DNA from: Streptacidiphilus albus JL83
Lineage (GTDB): Bacteria; Actinomycetota; Actinomycetes; Streptomycetales; Streptomycetaceae
Length of the DNA: 64,000 nt
NCBI RefSeq assembly: GCF_000744705.1
Contig: NZ_JQML01000001.1
Location: 8,752,017 to 8,816,016, forward strand
Reading direction: 5' to 3'
Shown here: positions 43,841-52,616 of the stretch, piece after piece
Numbering within the stretch: position 1 is the stretch's first letter
How the letters are laid out: the number at the start of each line of letters is the position of its first letter
Translations under genes and position numbers: made by a program
The notes under the pieces: generated by a model
Database searches by the model: none
What the model was told of the DNA's origin: nothing
What the model saw: only the letters and a program-made list of their open reading frames with translations

Positions 43841-46014
43841 GGCATGGGAGTGGGGTCGGCCGGGCGGCGACCGGTATGAGGGCGGCTAAGGTTGTGGCGT
43901 ACCCGGACGCCGTGGACGAGACGGTCCTGGAGCCGGGCGTGGCGGAACTGGTAGACCGCGCCGACCTGGCGCAGGACGCCCCGCTCGTGGGCGTCCTTCA
44001 GGAATGCGGCCGCTGCCCAGGGCAACTGTCCCGTCAGCGGGAGCCAGATGCGACCGAAGACCACCCACTGGCCCCAGCCGGTCAGGGCCAGCGCGCCCCC
44101 GACCGCGATGACGGTGCCGGCCACGATCCCGAATTCAACTCCCTGAGCAGCACCCTGGAGGAGCCCGTTGACGGTCCCCAGCGCGATTCCGCTGACGAGG
44201 CCCGTCACCAGGAACTGGGCCAGGACTGTTGTGCGATTCGCGTTCAGCAGCGCAAGGGGGCCTTCGGCGGCCTCCGTCCTTATCGGAGCTTCCAACCAGG
44301 CGAGCAGGGCCATCGTGAGGCTCAGCAGCAGCACGCACGCGAGCGTGCCGACCAGTCCGGCTACGAACCCTGCCAGCAGCGCGTTCACCAGTCCGCCGGG
44401 GAGCCTGTCCCAGAGGTCGAAGATGATCCCGTCCGAGGCCACGAGTCCGCCCAGGCCCACGAATCCGCCCGCCGCTCCGAGGACCAGCCCGTCCCTGAAC
44501 CTGAGGGCGAAGGCCTTCCGTACCTGCTGCGGTTTGTGCCAGGAGGCTCCCCTGATCCGCAGCCGTACCCGTGACGGCTCGACCGCTCCGAGCCTGAGCC
44601 GCAGTGTGTGGATGAGCGCGAACGCCGCCCCCACCACTGTCGCGCGGGCGCCGATGAGCTCCAGGGCGAACGGGAACGGGACCCCCATGCCGGTCCACAG
44701 GAGCACCGTGGCCGCCATGAGACTGTCTGTCACTGCGAAGGTCAGCCCGACCACGAGCCCGACTACGAGAACGCGCTGGATTCGGCCCAGGGCGGCGCCG
44801 ATCTCCCACCAGGCGAGCTCGCGGCTGTTGCCTCTCCGCCTCAGATGGTCCGCCAGGTAGCCGAGCACGTGTTGGGCGCGTTCCGGGTCCCAGCGGGACG
44901 GGTCATCGGGCCTGGCGTACACGGTCGGGACGAAGCGGTCGAGGAGGTGGTTCTCCAGGGCTCCGGCGCTGAGGAGCGGTTCCTTGAGCAGCTCCGAGGA
45001 GCGGCGGCCGGAGCCGCCGCTGTACACGGTCCGGGCGATGCCGACCATCAGCGGGGTGCTGAGTACTTCGGTGAGGCTGGTGCTCGCAGGGCTTCCGGGG
45101 CGCTGGCGCAGTTCGTCCAGGACGGGATCCCACGCGCGCTCGTTGGCGCGGGAGAGGTAGGCGGTCGCCTTGTCCAGGGGGAGGCCGAGCAGTTCGACGG
45201 CTGCTGCGCAGGACAGCGGACCCGTGCGTGCTACGGCGTCCTCATACTCTTTGCGGCGGCTGGTCAGCAGCAGGGGCAGGTCGGATGTCCTGCTGAGTTC
45301 TGCCAGTGCCTTCAGACGCAGTTCTCCAGCGATCTCGTCGAACCCATCCAGGATGGGCAGGATGCGGCGGTCCTCGACCAGCTCGGCTGCCATCGGCGCC
45401 GCCAGACCCGCGTGGTCGCGCAGCAACTGGCGGGTCATCCACTTCTTCAGCGGGACGGTCGGGTTCCAGGACCCGATACTGAAGACGACCGGGACGGCCC
45501 GGGTGTGTTCGCGAGTCCCGTCCTCCTTCTGTTTCGCCAGCAGATCCAGGGCGAACCGCTGCGTCAGCACGCTCTTGCCAGAGCCTCCGGGGCCCAGCAG
45601 CACCAGGCGGTGAGACGGGATCCTCTCGTACACCGCGCAGAGGTCCCCGCGCCCGTTGGTCAGATCGAGAGGTTCAGCTGGGTCCGTGAGCGGGACCTTG
45701 CGGATGGCTGCCCACTGGGCGGTCAGCTCCAGCGGTGCTGCCTGCCACAGCACGGGCAATCGGACAGGTGCGCTCATCTGCAGCTTGTCCTCCTCCGCTG
45801 CGAGGCGCCGACGGACCAGCTTCGCCAGTTCAGCTGCTGCCGCGTCCTGCTCGTCCGTCTGCAGTTGCGGAAGCACCGTGACGTTCACGATGTCCCCGGT
45901 GTGGACCACGCTGTTGGTGATCTCCATTGCGCTGACCGCTCGATCGCCCGAGGCCGTGACGGCGGTGTGGGCCGGCCCGTGTCCCTCGGGTTCGGGTGGG
46001 GTGGGCACGGTCAC
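43837..46014 (-). CDS. Membrane NACHT-domain NTPase with N-terminal VVHTGD tag
   Basis: This is a 725-residue protein. The N-terminal tag [15 protein letters not shown] lies at about 33-47. The NACHT ATPase has Walker A GPGGSGKS (141-148), Walker B ILDGFDEI (221-228), and [13 protein letters not shown] as sensor region. The C-terminal 350 residues hold about seven membrane helices (for example [20 protein letters not shown]). They end in [12 protein letters not shown], the usual end of this family. The last 25 residues or so run into IS-derived sequence. The GTG start overlaps the partner stop as GTGA. NACHT proteins of this type are signalling or defence ATPases; the trigger is unknown. Confidence 0.85.
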   Translation of the reverse strand: MTVPTPPEPEGHGPAHTAVTASGDRAVSAMEITNSVVHTGDIVNVTVLPQLQTDEQDAAAAELAKLVRRRLAAEEDKLQMSAPVRLPVLWQAAPLELTAQWAAIRKVPLTDPAEPLDLTNGRGDLCAVYERIPSHRLVLLGPGGSGKSVLTQRFALDLLAKQKEDGTREHTRAVPVVFSIGSWNPTVPLKKWMTRQLLRDHAGLAAPMAAELVEDRRILPILDGFDEIAGELRLKALAELSRTSDLPLLLTSRRKEYEDAVARTGPLSCAAAVELLGLPLDKATAYLSRANERAWDPVLDELRQRPGSPASTSLTEVLSTPLMVGIARTVYSGGSGRRSSELLKEPLLSAGALENHLLDRFVPTVYARPDDPSRWDPERAQHVLGYLADHLRRRGNSRELAWWEIGAALGRIQRVLVVGLVVGLTFAVTDSLMAATVLLWTGMGVPFPFALELIGARATVVGAAFALIHTLRLRLGAVEPSRVRLRIRGASWHKPQQVRKAFALRFRDGLVLGAAGGFVGLGGLVASDGIIFDLWDRLPGGLVNALLAGFVAGLVGTLACVLLLSLTMALLAWLEAPIRTEAAEGPLALLNANRTTVLAQFLVTGLVSGIALGTVNGLLQGAAQGVEFGIVAGTVIAVGGALALTGWGQWVVFGRIWLPLTGQLPWAAAAFLKDAHERGVLRQVGAVYQFRHARLQDRLVHGVRVRHNLSRPHTGRRPADPTPMP

Positions 46015-46433
46015 GTGCCAGCAGGGCGGGAGTCACCGGTGGTGATCGATCCGTTGGCCGTCTGGACCGCCACCGAGCGGGAGCCGGAGGCGGTGATGGT
46101 CACCGTGGCCTGCGCAGCGGCCGGGCGGGGCCAGGCCGCGATCTCGGCGGCGAGGTCCGGATCGCCCCGCAGGGCGTCGCCGACCGCGACGCGCAGCAGC
46201 GCCTGCAGATCGTCATCGGCCAGGCACCCGGCAAGCCTGTCGACGGCGCCAGCCACGGTACCGGGGCCGCTGTCGGTGCCGCGGGTCAGGCGGCGGATCA
46301 GGCGCTGGCCCAGGGAGACCGTGGCATCGGCGGCCTGCTCCTCAGCGCGGGTCAGCACGGCGGCACCGTAGGCGCCCACGGCTGCTGCCATGTACGGCGT
46401 GATCTCCTGCGCAAGCGTGACGGCATCGACCAC
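46011..46433 (-). CDS. Small helical partner of the NACHT protein, with C-terminal SITTGD tag
   Basis: This 140-residue protein is mostly helical (EITPYMAAAVGAYGAAVLTRA, then LADDDLQALLRVAVGDALRG). A short strand region at 107-135 contains ASGSRSVAVQTANGSITTGD. The tag matches the one at the N terminus of the NACHT protein encoded next, with 4-nt overlap. The start is GTG at 46433 after GGGGGGAG. Similar small proteins precede NTPase genes in other actinomycetes, probably as adaptors (family memory, not searched). Confidence 0.8.
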   Translation of the reverse strand: MVDAVTLAQEITPYMAAAVGAYGAAVLTRAEEQAADATVSLGQRLIRRLTRGTDSGPGTVAGAVDRLAGCLADDDLQALLRVAVGDALRGDPDLAAEIAAWPRPAAAQATVTITASGSRSVAVQTANGSITTGDSRPAGT

Positions 46434-46640
46434 GGTGCTCCCCCCACAACCCGGGTTCTGGGCGTGCGCCGCCTGCTGCGGTGCACCGCCCGGGCGTTCA
46501 GGGTAGCCACAGCCATTCCACGCAGTGGTGCCGTTGCTCAGATCTATGGCACTGTTCCTGCCTGATGCCGGGGAAAGCGTGTCAGCGGCCTGATCCGCCG
46601 GCTCCGCGAACCGGCCAGGTGATCATTTGTCAGACAGGCT

Positions 46641-47957
46641 CTAGCCCGGCTGGGAGAGCTCGCCGGCGGTGCCGTGCCGCAGAGGGCGCGTCGTCCGGTC
46701 GGGGGAGGACGGTTGCCCGCTTCCGCCCCCGGTGGCGGTGGGCCGCCCCCGCCCGACGTACAGGTAGGCGCCCAGCGCGGCGACCAGGCAGGCCGCCGCG
46801 CCCACCGCCAGTCCGATCCGGGGATCGGTCAGCGAGATGACCACCCCGATCAGTGGTCCGCCGATCGGGGTGGTCCCCTGGAAGGCCACCTGCCACAGCG
46901 CGACCACCCGGCCGCGCATCTCCGGCCGCGCGGCCAGCTGCACGGTCGAGTTGCCGATGGCGATGAACGAGACGCTCGCCCAGCCGACGAACAGCATCGC
47001 GGCGTAGGCGAGGGCCAGCGCCGGAGCGAACGCGGTGACGAGTATCCCGAGGCCGAAGCCGGTGGAGGCGACGATCATGGGCCGGATCCCGGTGCGCCCC
47101 CGGGCTGCGGTGAACAGTCCGCCGATCACCGCACCGATGCCCATGGCTGCGGTCATGAACCCGTAGGTCTCCGAGTTGCCGTGGAAGGTGTGCGAGGCGA
47201 GCACCGGCAGCGACACCTGGAACTCGTAGGCGAGCAGCCCGACCAGGCCCATCATCGCCAGCGGCACGGCGATCGAGGGGACGCCCGCCGCATAGCGCAG
47301 TCCCTCGCGCAGCTGTCCGGCCACCCTGGGCGCGGGCGGGCTCGGCCGCAGCGCGGAGCGGTCCATCAGCAGCAGGGAGGCGACCACCGCGACGAAGCTG
47401 GCGGCGTTCAGCAGGAAGCACACGCCGGTACCGACGGTCGCGATCAGGATGCCGCCGAGTCCGGGGCCGACCGCCCGGGCAGCGTTCACGGTGACCGAGT
47501 TCAGCGTGATCGCGTTGCGCAGCTCGTCCTTGCCGACCATCTCCCGCACGAAGGACTGCCGGGCGGAGTTCTCGAAAGCGTTGTTCAGCCCGAGGACCAC
47601 CGCCAGCAGGCAGACCTGCCAGAACCGCACGGTGTCGAGAACCACCAGCAGGCCCAGCACCAGCGCCTGGACCCCCATCGCGACCTGGAGCCAGATCATC
47701 AGCCGACGTTTGTCGGAGCGATCCGCGATCACTCCGCCGTAGGGCCCCAGGAGCAGCACCGGCAGGGTCTGCAGGGCGACGGCCAGGCCCAGGTCAGTAC
47801 TCGAATGGGTGAGCTGCAGCACCAGCCAGGACTGCGCCGTCATCTGCATCCAGGTGCCGATGAGCGAGACGGACTGGCCGGTGAAGTAGAGACGATAGTT
47901 CGGGATCCTGAGCGAGGAGAACGTCACCCGCCAGAACCCGCCGGACTGCTGAGCCAC
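46641..47957 (-). CDS. MFS transporter (MFS_3/EntS-like exporter)
   Basis: This is an approximately 438-residue, 12-helix major facilitator. It has NYRLYFTGQSVSLIGTWMQM at the first helix and the loop motif GGVIADRSDKRRL between helices 2 and 3. The second half begins near residue 220. The family exports siderophores, macrolides or other small molecules. The start is probably GTG at 47957, 6 nt after AGGGAAGG; GTG at 47963 is the alternative. It borders the NRPS region and could export its product. Confidence 0.9.
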   Translation of the reverse strand: MAQQSGGFWRVTFSSLRIPNYRLYFTGQSVSLIGTWMQMTAQSWLVLQLTHSSTDLGLAVALQTLPVLLLGPYGGVIADRSDKRRLMIWLQVAMGVQALVLGLLVVLDTVRFWQVCLLAVVLGLNNAFENSARQSFVREMVGKDELRNAITLNSVTVNAARAVGPGLGGILIATVGTGVCFLLNAASFVAVVASLLLMDRSALRPSPPAPRVAGQLREGLRYAAGVPSIAVPLAMMGLVGLLAYEFQVSLPVLASHTFHGNSETYGFMTAAMGIGAVIGGLFTAARGRTGIRPMIVASTGFGLGILVTAFAPALALAYAAMLFVGWASVSFIAIGNSTVQLAARPEMRGRVVALWQVAFQGTTPIGGPLIGVVISLTDPRIGLAVGAAACLVAALGAYLYVGRGRPTATGGGSGQPSSPDRTTRPLRHGTAGELSQPG

Positions 47958-48178
47958 TGCCACCCTTCCCTGGCGACGGGGCGCCCGCTGCCGCGGTCAG
48001 CCTACCCACGTCGGTCCCGCCACCGTCGCCGCCCCCACCACCATCACCACCGTGTCGGGGAACCCCGGCGGCGTCTCCCAGTAGGGGTCACCGAGCGCCG
48101 TGGCGCGGTGGAGTGCGCCGCTCCGCCCTCCGGCAGAGGCGAGTGCGAGCAGCCCGGCCGCGCCGGCGAAGGCGGTAC

Positions 48179-51082
48179 TCAGCCGCCGCCGACCAGCTCG
48201 GAGAGCCCCCTGCGGTCGGCACGGTCCAGCTTGTCCAGCAGGCTGGCCACGTGCTTCTCCACTGTCCGTGGGGAGATGAACAGCAGCTTGGCGATCTCCG
48301 GGTTGCCCCGGCGTTCGCCGAGCAGCATGAGTACTTCGAACTCACGGGCGGTGACGCCGCGGCTGGAGAACTGCGCGGGCACGGCGCTGTTGCCGGTCCG
48401 GCGCTGCATCACCCGGGCACCCGTCTTGCGCAGCAGCGTGCGGCAGGCCCCGGCGATGCCGGCCACATCGGCGCTGTGGAAGTGCTGCTCGGCGGCGCGC
48501 AGCCAGTCGACCGGCTCACCCCACCCGTCGGCGAGCGCCGCCTCGGCGACCAGCCGCAGGGCGAGATGGCGGGCCATCGGGTAGGGGGCCGCCGCGGCCT
48601 GGGCCTCGGCCATCTTCACCGCCGCCAGCGGATCACCTTCCCGGCCCAGCAGCACCGCCTCCGCCGCCAGCACGAACTGCAGGTTCCAACGCAGGTGGGA
48701 GGCCTCGGCGGCGCGGGTCTCGGCGAGCTCCGCCCGACCTGCGCGGTCGGCCAGCACCTCCAGCAGCAGGCCCAGTCCGTAGCGGCCCGACTGGTAGTAG
48801 ATCGTCGGGTGCGTGCGCTCCCACTCGCGGATGCGCGCCATCTCCGCCTCCGCGCCCGGCCGGTCCTCGCCCAACAGTGCGCAGATGGCGCGGTGGCCGA
48901 AGACGACCGGAGCGTGGAAGGACTGCTCCCCACCGAGCCGGCGGAACTCGGCCAGCATCCGGCGCATCCCCTCCTGGCGCCCCTGGTGCGCCTGGACCGC
49001 GATCTTGATGACCAGGGAGAACTGCGCCTCGCTCTCCTGGTGCATCCGGGTCGTCGATTCCAGCAGCTGTTCGGCCAGGCTCTCGGCCTGACCGAACTCG
49101 CAGAAGAGCACCTGTTGCATCGCCACGGTGGCGTCCGCCTGCGCTCCGGCGGTGATCGCGCCCAGGCTGAGGGCTGCTTCACGGGCGAGCATGATCTGCT
49201 CGGTGTCCCCGGTGCGCATCAGTTCGTTGGTCGCCAGCCGGATCTGCGCCCGCAGCCGCCAGATCGGCAGCCCGTACGCGTCCGCGGTCGCGAACATGCT
49301 GCGCAGATGGACGTCCGCGTCCTCGAAGCTGCGCCGCCGGGCGAGCAGGGCGAGCACCTGACGGCCCTGGCAGGCGGTGGCCGGCAGGGGGATCTCCTCG
49401 GCGATCCGTACCGCCCGCAGCGCCAGTGCCTCGGCCCGGGCCGCACGGTCGTCGCCCTGGTTGTCGGCCAGCGTGAACAGGTGCGCCTCGACCACGTCCA
49501 GCGGTGCGAATTGGGCCGGTGACGGCGATTCGGCCAGCAGCCTGCGGGCGATGGCCACCTGCTCTGCGGCCTTCTCCCAGTGGCCGCCGACCACGCAGAC
49601 CCAGGCCAGCCGGGTCAGCAGTTCGGCCCGCTGGGCCGGTGCGAGCAGCGTGGAGCCGTAGAGGTCGACGCCCCGGCGCAGTGCCTGATCGACGTCGCCG
49701 GCCTCCGTCAGGGCGTAGAGCAGCGACTCCAGCGCCTCGGCGCGCTGGACCGCGTGGGACTGGGCCGGGATCAGCTCGATCGCCCGGTTCAGCAGGCGTT
49801 CGGCCGAGGCCGCCGCGCCGTCGGCCAGGGCCCTGCGTCCGGCCACCGCGAAGAGCAGTCCTGCGGCGGGCTCGTCGCCGGCCGTGAGCCGCAGCGTGGC
49901 GGCCAACTGGCACAGTTCGCCGGGCATGTCGGGGTAGAGCGACTCCACGGCTGCCGCCGCGGCGGCAGCCAGGGACCGGCGCTTGGCGGGCATGACCTGG
50001 ATGGCGAAGGCTTCGGCGGTCCACGCGTTGCGGAAGGTGCACCAGTCGGGCGAGCTGCGCGACGGCTCCAGCAGCTGTGCCTCGGAGCCGACCTGGACGA
50101 GGGTGTAGAGCTCGTCGTCGGACAGGCCGCACATCTGCTGGAGTACGTCCAGCGGGAACCGTCGCCCGATGACGGAGGCGGCTTCGAGGGCGTGGTGCCA
50201 CTGGGGTCCCAGCCGCCGGGCGCGGTCGATCACGCTGGCGGCCACCGTGGACGGGACGTTGCGCGGCACGCCGTCGACGACCTGCCATCCGGCGCCGGAG
50301 CGGACCAGCGCTCCGGCGTCGATGCCGCCGCGCAGCAGCTCCTCCACGACGAAGGGGTTGCCGTCGGCGCCCTGGGTGAGCCATCGCAGCAGGCTCTCCG
50401 GCAGCTCGTCGGCGGCGACGCCGAGCGACGCGGCAGCGAGCTCGCAGACCTGATCGTCGGTGAGTGGACGGAGCTCCATCAGCTGTGCCGCACGGTCGCG
50501 CGCGCTGGACTGGGCCAGGCTCAGTGCGGGCGAGGGTGTGGACCGGATGGTGGCCAGCAGCAGGACCGGCTGCCCGGACAGGTTGTCCACCAGGTACTCG
50601 AGGATGCCCATGGTCTCGGCGTCGCAGTCCTGCAGGTCGCTCAGGCAGATCAGGGCTCCGCGGCCCCGGCCGACGACGCTCAGCAGTCGCAGGATCGATT
50701 CTGCAAGCACGATCGGGGAGTCGTCCTCCCGGTGTCCCGCGCCCTCGCTCCACTCGGGGATCAGCCGGCCCAGGGCGGCCCGGTACGGAGCCAGCGCAGG
50801 GTCGTCCGGCACTCCACCGGCGCGCATCAGCGAGAACAGCGCCTCGGTGAGCGGACGGAAGGGAACCGTCGCGCCGGCCTCGGTAGCCCTGCCCCGGAGC
50901 ACGGCCATCCCGCTGCGGGTTGCGTCGGCGATGCACTCGTGGACGAGCCGGGACTTACCGAGGCCGGCTTCGGAGACCACGAAGACAGTTCCGCCGTGTC
51001 CGGTTCGGGCACCGGACAGAGCGTTGTGAAGAGCACTCAGTTCTGCTGCACGACCGACCACACTCGGTGACGAAACCTGCAC
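48179..51082 (-). CDS. LAL-type LuxR family regulator with N-terminal AAA ATPase
   Basis: This is a 967-residue large ATP-binding LuxR regulator. Walker A is in VVSEAGLGKSRLVHE (about 36-50). The ATPase and helical/TPR-like middle are typical. The C terminus is a LuxR HTH (TAREFEVLMLLGERRGNPEI, then SPRTVEKHVASLLDKL). LAL proteins usually activate adjacent secondary-metabolite clusters. GTG at 51082 is used; no strong ribosome site is visible. It is on the same strand as the MFS and the tRNA-transferase-like gene. Confidence 0.92.
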   Translation of the reverse strand: MQVSSPSVVGRAAELSALHNALSGARTGHGGTVFVVSEAGLGKSRLVHECIADATRSGMAVLRGRATEAGATVPFRPLTEALFSLMRAGGVPDDPALAPYRAALGRLIPEWSEGAGHREDDSPIVLAESILRLLSVVGRGRGALICLSDLQDCDAETMGILEYLVDNLSGQPVLLLATIRSTPSPALSLAQSSARDRAAQLMELRPLTDDQVCELAAASLGVAADELPESLLRWLTQGADGNPFVVEELLRGGIDAGALVRSGAGWQVVDGVPRNVPSTVAASVIDRARRLGPQWHHALEAASVIGRRFPLDVLQQMCGLSDDELYTLVQVGSEAQLLEPSRSSPDWCTFRNAWTAEAFAIQVMPAKRRSLAAAAAAAVESLYPDMPGELCQLAATLRLTAGDEPAAGLLFAVAGRRALADGAAASAERLLNRAIELIPAQSHAVQRAEALESLLYALTEAGDVDQALRRGVDLYGSTLLAPAQRAELLTRLAWVCVVGGHWEKAAEQVAIARRLLAESPSPAQFAPLDVVEAHLFTLADNQGDDRAARAEALALRAVRIAEEIPLPATACQGRQVLALLARRRSFEDADVHLRSMFATADAYGLPIWRLRAQIRLATNELMRTGDTEQIMLAREAALSLGAITAGAQADATVAMQQVLFCEFGQAESLAEQLLESTTRMHQESEAQFSLVIKIAVQAHQGRQEGMRRMLAEFRRLGGEQSFHAPVVFGHRAICALLGEDRPGAEAEMARIREWERTHPTIYYQSGRYGLGLLLEVLADRAGRAELAETRAAEASHLRWNLQFVLAAEAVLLGREGDPLAAVKMAEAQAAAAPYPMARHLALRLVAEAALADGWGEPVDWLRAAEQHFHSADVAGIAGACRTLLRKTGARVMQRRTGNSAVPAQFSSRGVTAREFEVLMLLGERRGNPEIAKLLFISPRTVEKHVASLLDKLDRADRRGLSELVGGG

Positions 51083-51197
51083 GCTGGCACATTACCCCCA
51101 AACCCCTGATCGCACCCCTGTTCGGCCGAACTTGTGCGAGTCAGGGGGCCGGCGGCGGCTCGGGGGTCCCCACCGTCCCCGTCAATCGCACCACGGG

Positions 51198-51962
51198 TCA
51201 GCCGAACGGCAGGGGGCGGACGGAGAGCACGCCCTCGCGCGGTGTCAGCGGCATGTCCACCGACAGCAGGGCCTCCAGGTACTGCTCGCGGCGGATCGGC
51301 GAAGTGCCGAGCGCCGCTGTGTAGTCGTGCAGGACCTGAAGGTCGATCAGGTCCGCCTGGCCGAGCAGCCGGCGACTGAGGTCGGCGAAGGCCACCCGGG
51401 TCGCCCGCGGGCGTCGTTCGAACGCCGAGTCGACGCTGAAGACATTGCCCATGCCGATCCCGAAGAGGCCTGCGATCAGTCTGTCCTCGGACCAGACCTC
51501 GATGCTGTGCGACCAGCCGGCCCGGTGCAGGGCGATGAGCGAGGCACGGAGGTCGTCCGTGATCCAGGCGGCGTCGGCTTCGGCCCGGCAGGCGTCGAGG
51601 ACCTCGGCGAAGGCGTGGTTGCCGGTGACGATCCAACGCGGGCCGTCGGACCGGCTGTGCCGCAGGTGCCCGGCCAGCTGGATCGACCCGACCCGCACCA
51701 CTGGCCGCTCGGCCGGGTTCCACCAGGTGACCGCGTAGCCGTCATCGCTCTCGGCCGCAGGGAAGGCGGTGATCCGCCGGTCGGCGACATGCTGTTCGTA
51801 GAGGGTCCGCCTGGTGACTCCGGCCTGGACCGGCTGCTGCCGGGGGAAGGGGAAGGCGCCGTGGCGGTGGGCCTCCAGCAGGCGGTGGGGCTCGGTGGAG
51901 CCGCCGACCGCGATGGGTAGGTCGAGCGCGGCTGCGGAGAGATCGACCTGCTCCCAGGCCAT
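51198..51962 (-). CDS. Leucyl/phenylalanyl-tRNA--protein transferase (Aat) homologue, divergent
   Basis: This 254-residue protein follows the Aat fold: HGAFPFPRQ (Aat GxFPW), YAVTWWNPAERPVVRV, WSHSIEVWSEDRLIAGLFGI, GNVFSVDSAFERRPRATRVA, and LIDLQVLHDYTAALGT with IRREQYL. The Aat GESMF motif is SVDSAF here, so the catalytic site differs. Normal Aat attaches Leu/Phe from tRNA to protein N termini. A copy beside an NRPS could acylate a peptide or amine using aminoacyl-tRNA. ATG at 51962 starts the recognisable fold; TTG at 52025 would add 21 residues. Confidence 0.8.
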   Translation of the reverse strand: MAWEQVDLSAAALDLPIAVGGSTEPHRLLEAHRHGAFPFPRQQPVQAGVTRRTLYEQHVADRRITAFPAAESDDGYAVTWWNPAERPVVRVGSIQLAGHLRHSRSDGPRWIVTGNHAFAEVLDACRAEADAAWITDDLRASLIALHRAGWSHSIEVWSEDRLIAGLFGIGMGNVFSVDSAFERRPRATRVAFADLSRRLLGQADLIDLQVLHDYTAALGTSPIRREQYLEALLSVDMPLTPREGVLSVRPLPFG

Positions 51963-52039
51963 CTCGCCCTTCAACGTGGGTCCTTCATGATCTTGTCCAA
52001 GGGATTGAGTGTGCGGATCGTCCAAGGCGGTGCCGTCGA

Positions 52040-52255
52040 TCAGCCGTTGGCGGTGCCGCCGTCGGCCGGGGCGACGGTGCTGGTGGGCGCCGGAGTGGGG
52101 GTGGTGCCGTCCGCCTGGATGACGCAGGACTGGGCGCGGCCCGCGCAGTGGGCGGTCGTGCCGAGCGATGCCACCGTTGCTCCGGTGAGCGCCGCGAAGC
52201 CCAGGACCGTCATCGCCACGATCGACCGGGCCCGGGTCCAGGTGTTGTTCGCCAT
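52040..52255 (-). CDS. Small secreted peptide of unknown function
   Basis: This is a 71-residue product. It starts MANNTWTRARSIVAMTVLGF with a signal-like helix, then AHCAGRAQSCVIQADG with two Cys that could form a disulfide, and a Thr/Pro/Ala tail. AGGGAG lies 9 nt before the ATG. It is 78 nt upstream of the Aat homologue on the same strand. No family is recognised. Confidence 0.65.
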   Translation of the reverse strand: MANNTWTRARSIVAMTVLGFAALTGATVASLGTTAHCAGRAQSCVIQADGTTPTPAPTSTVAPADGGTANG

Positions 52256-52616
52256 GTCCGTGTCTCCCTCATCCGCTTGTCCGCCTGCTGATGGACACAG
52301 CCTGGCCGCGGCGGAGGAGGGGGTCATACGTATGTCTCACCCATATTTGCGGGACGCGTACGCATTCGCCCACCCATGCCGTCCCGGAGTGGGTGGCTGC
52401 GACTCGGCCACGGCTCTGGCAGGGGCCGGAGCCTCATTGCCCGGGCGGCCCGCCGGGCCGGCGGAGTCCGCTGCAGAGGGGGCCGTAGCCGGTACGTGCC
52501 CGGTACGTGCCCGGTCCGGAACATGGGTGTCCGGTACGCATGTACGCCGTATCGGAAGCCCGTTGACTCTCTCCCAGCAGGCGAGCCGACCGGGGAACAC
52601 ACTGGGAGCGTAGAAA
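52256..52616. promoter_or_regulatory. Divergent promoter region with palindrome and repeated CCGGTACG boxes
   Basis: This 361-nt gap separates the secreted-peptide gene (minus) from the LuxR-type gene (plus). CATACGTATG at 52325-52334 is a perfect palindrome. CCGGTACGTGC occurs in tandem at 52489-52499 and 52500-52510, and CCGGTACG again at 52531. These are candidate sites for one of the LuxR-type regulators. Confidence 0.5.
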
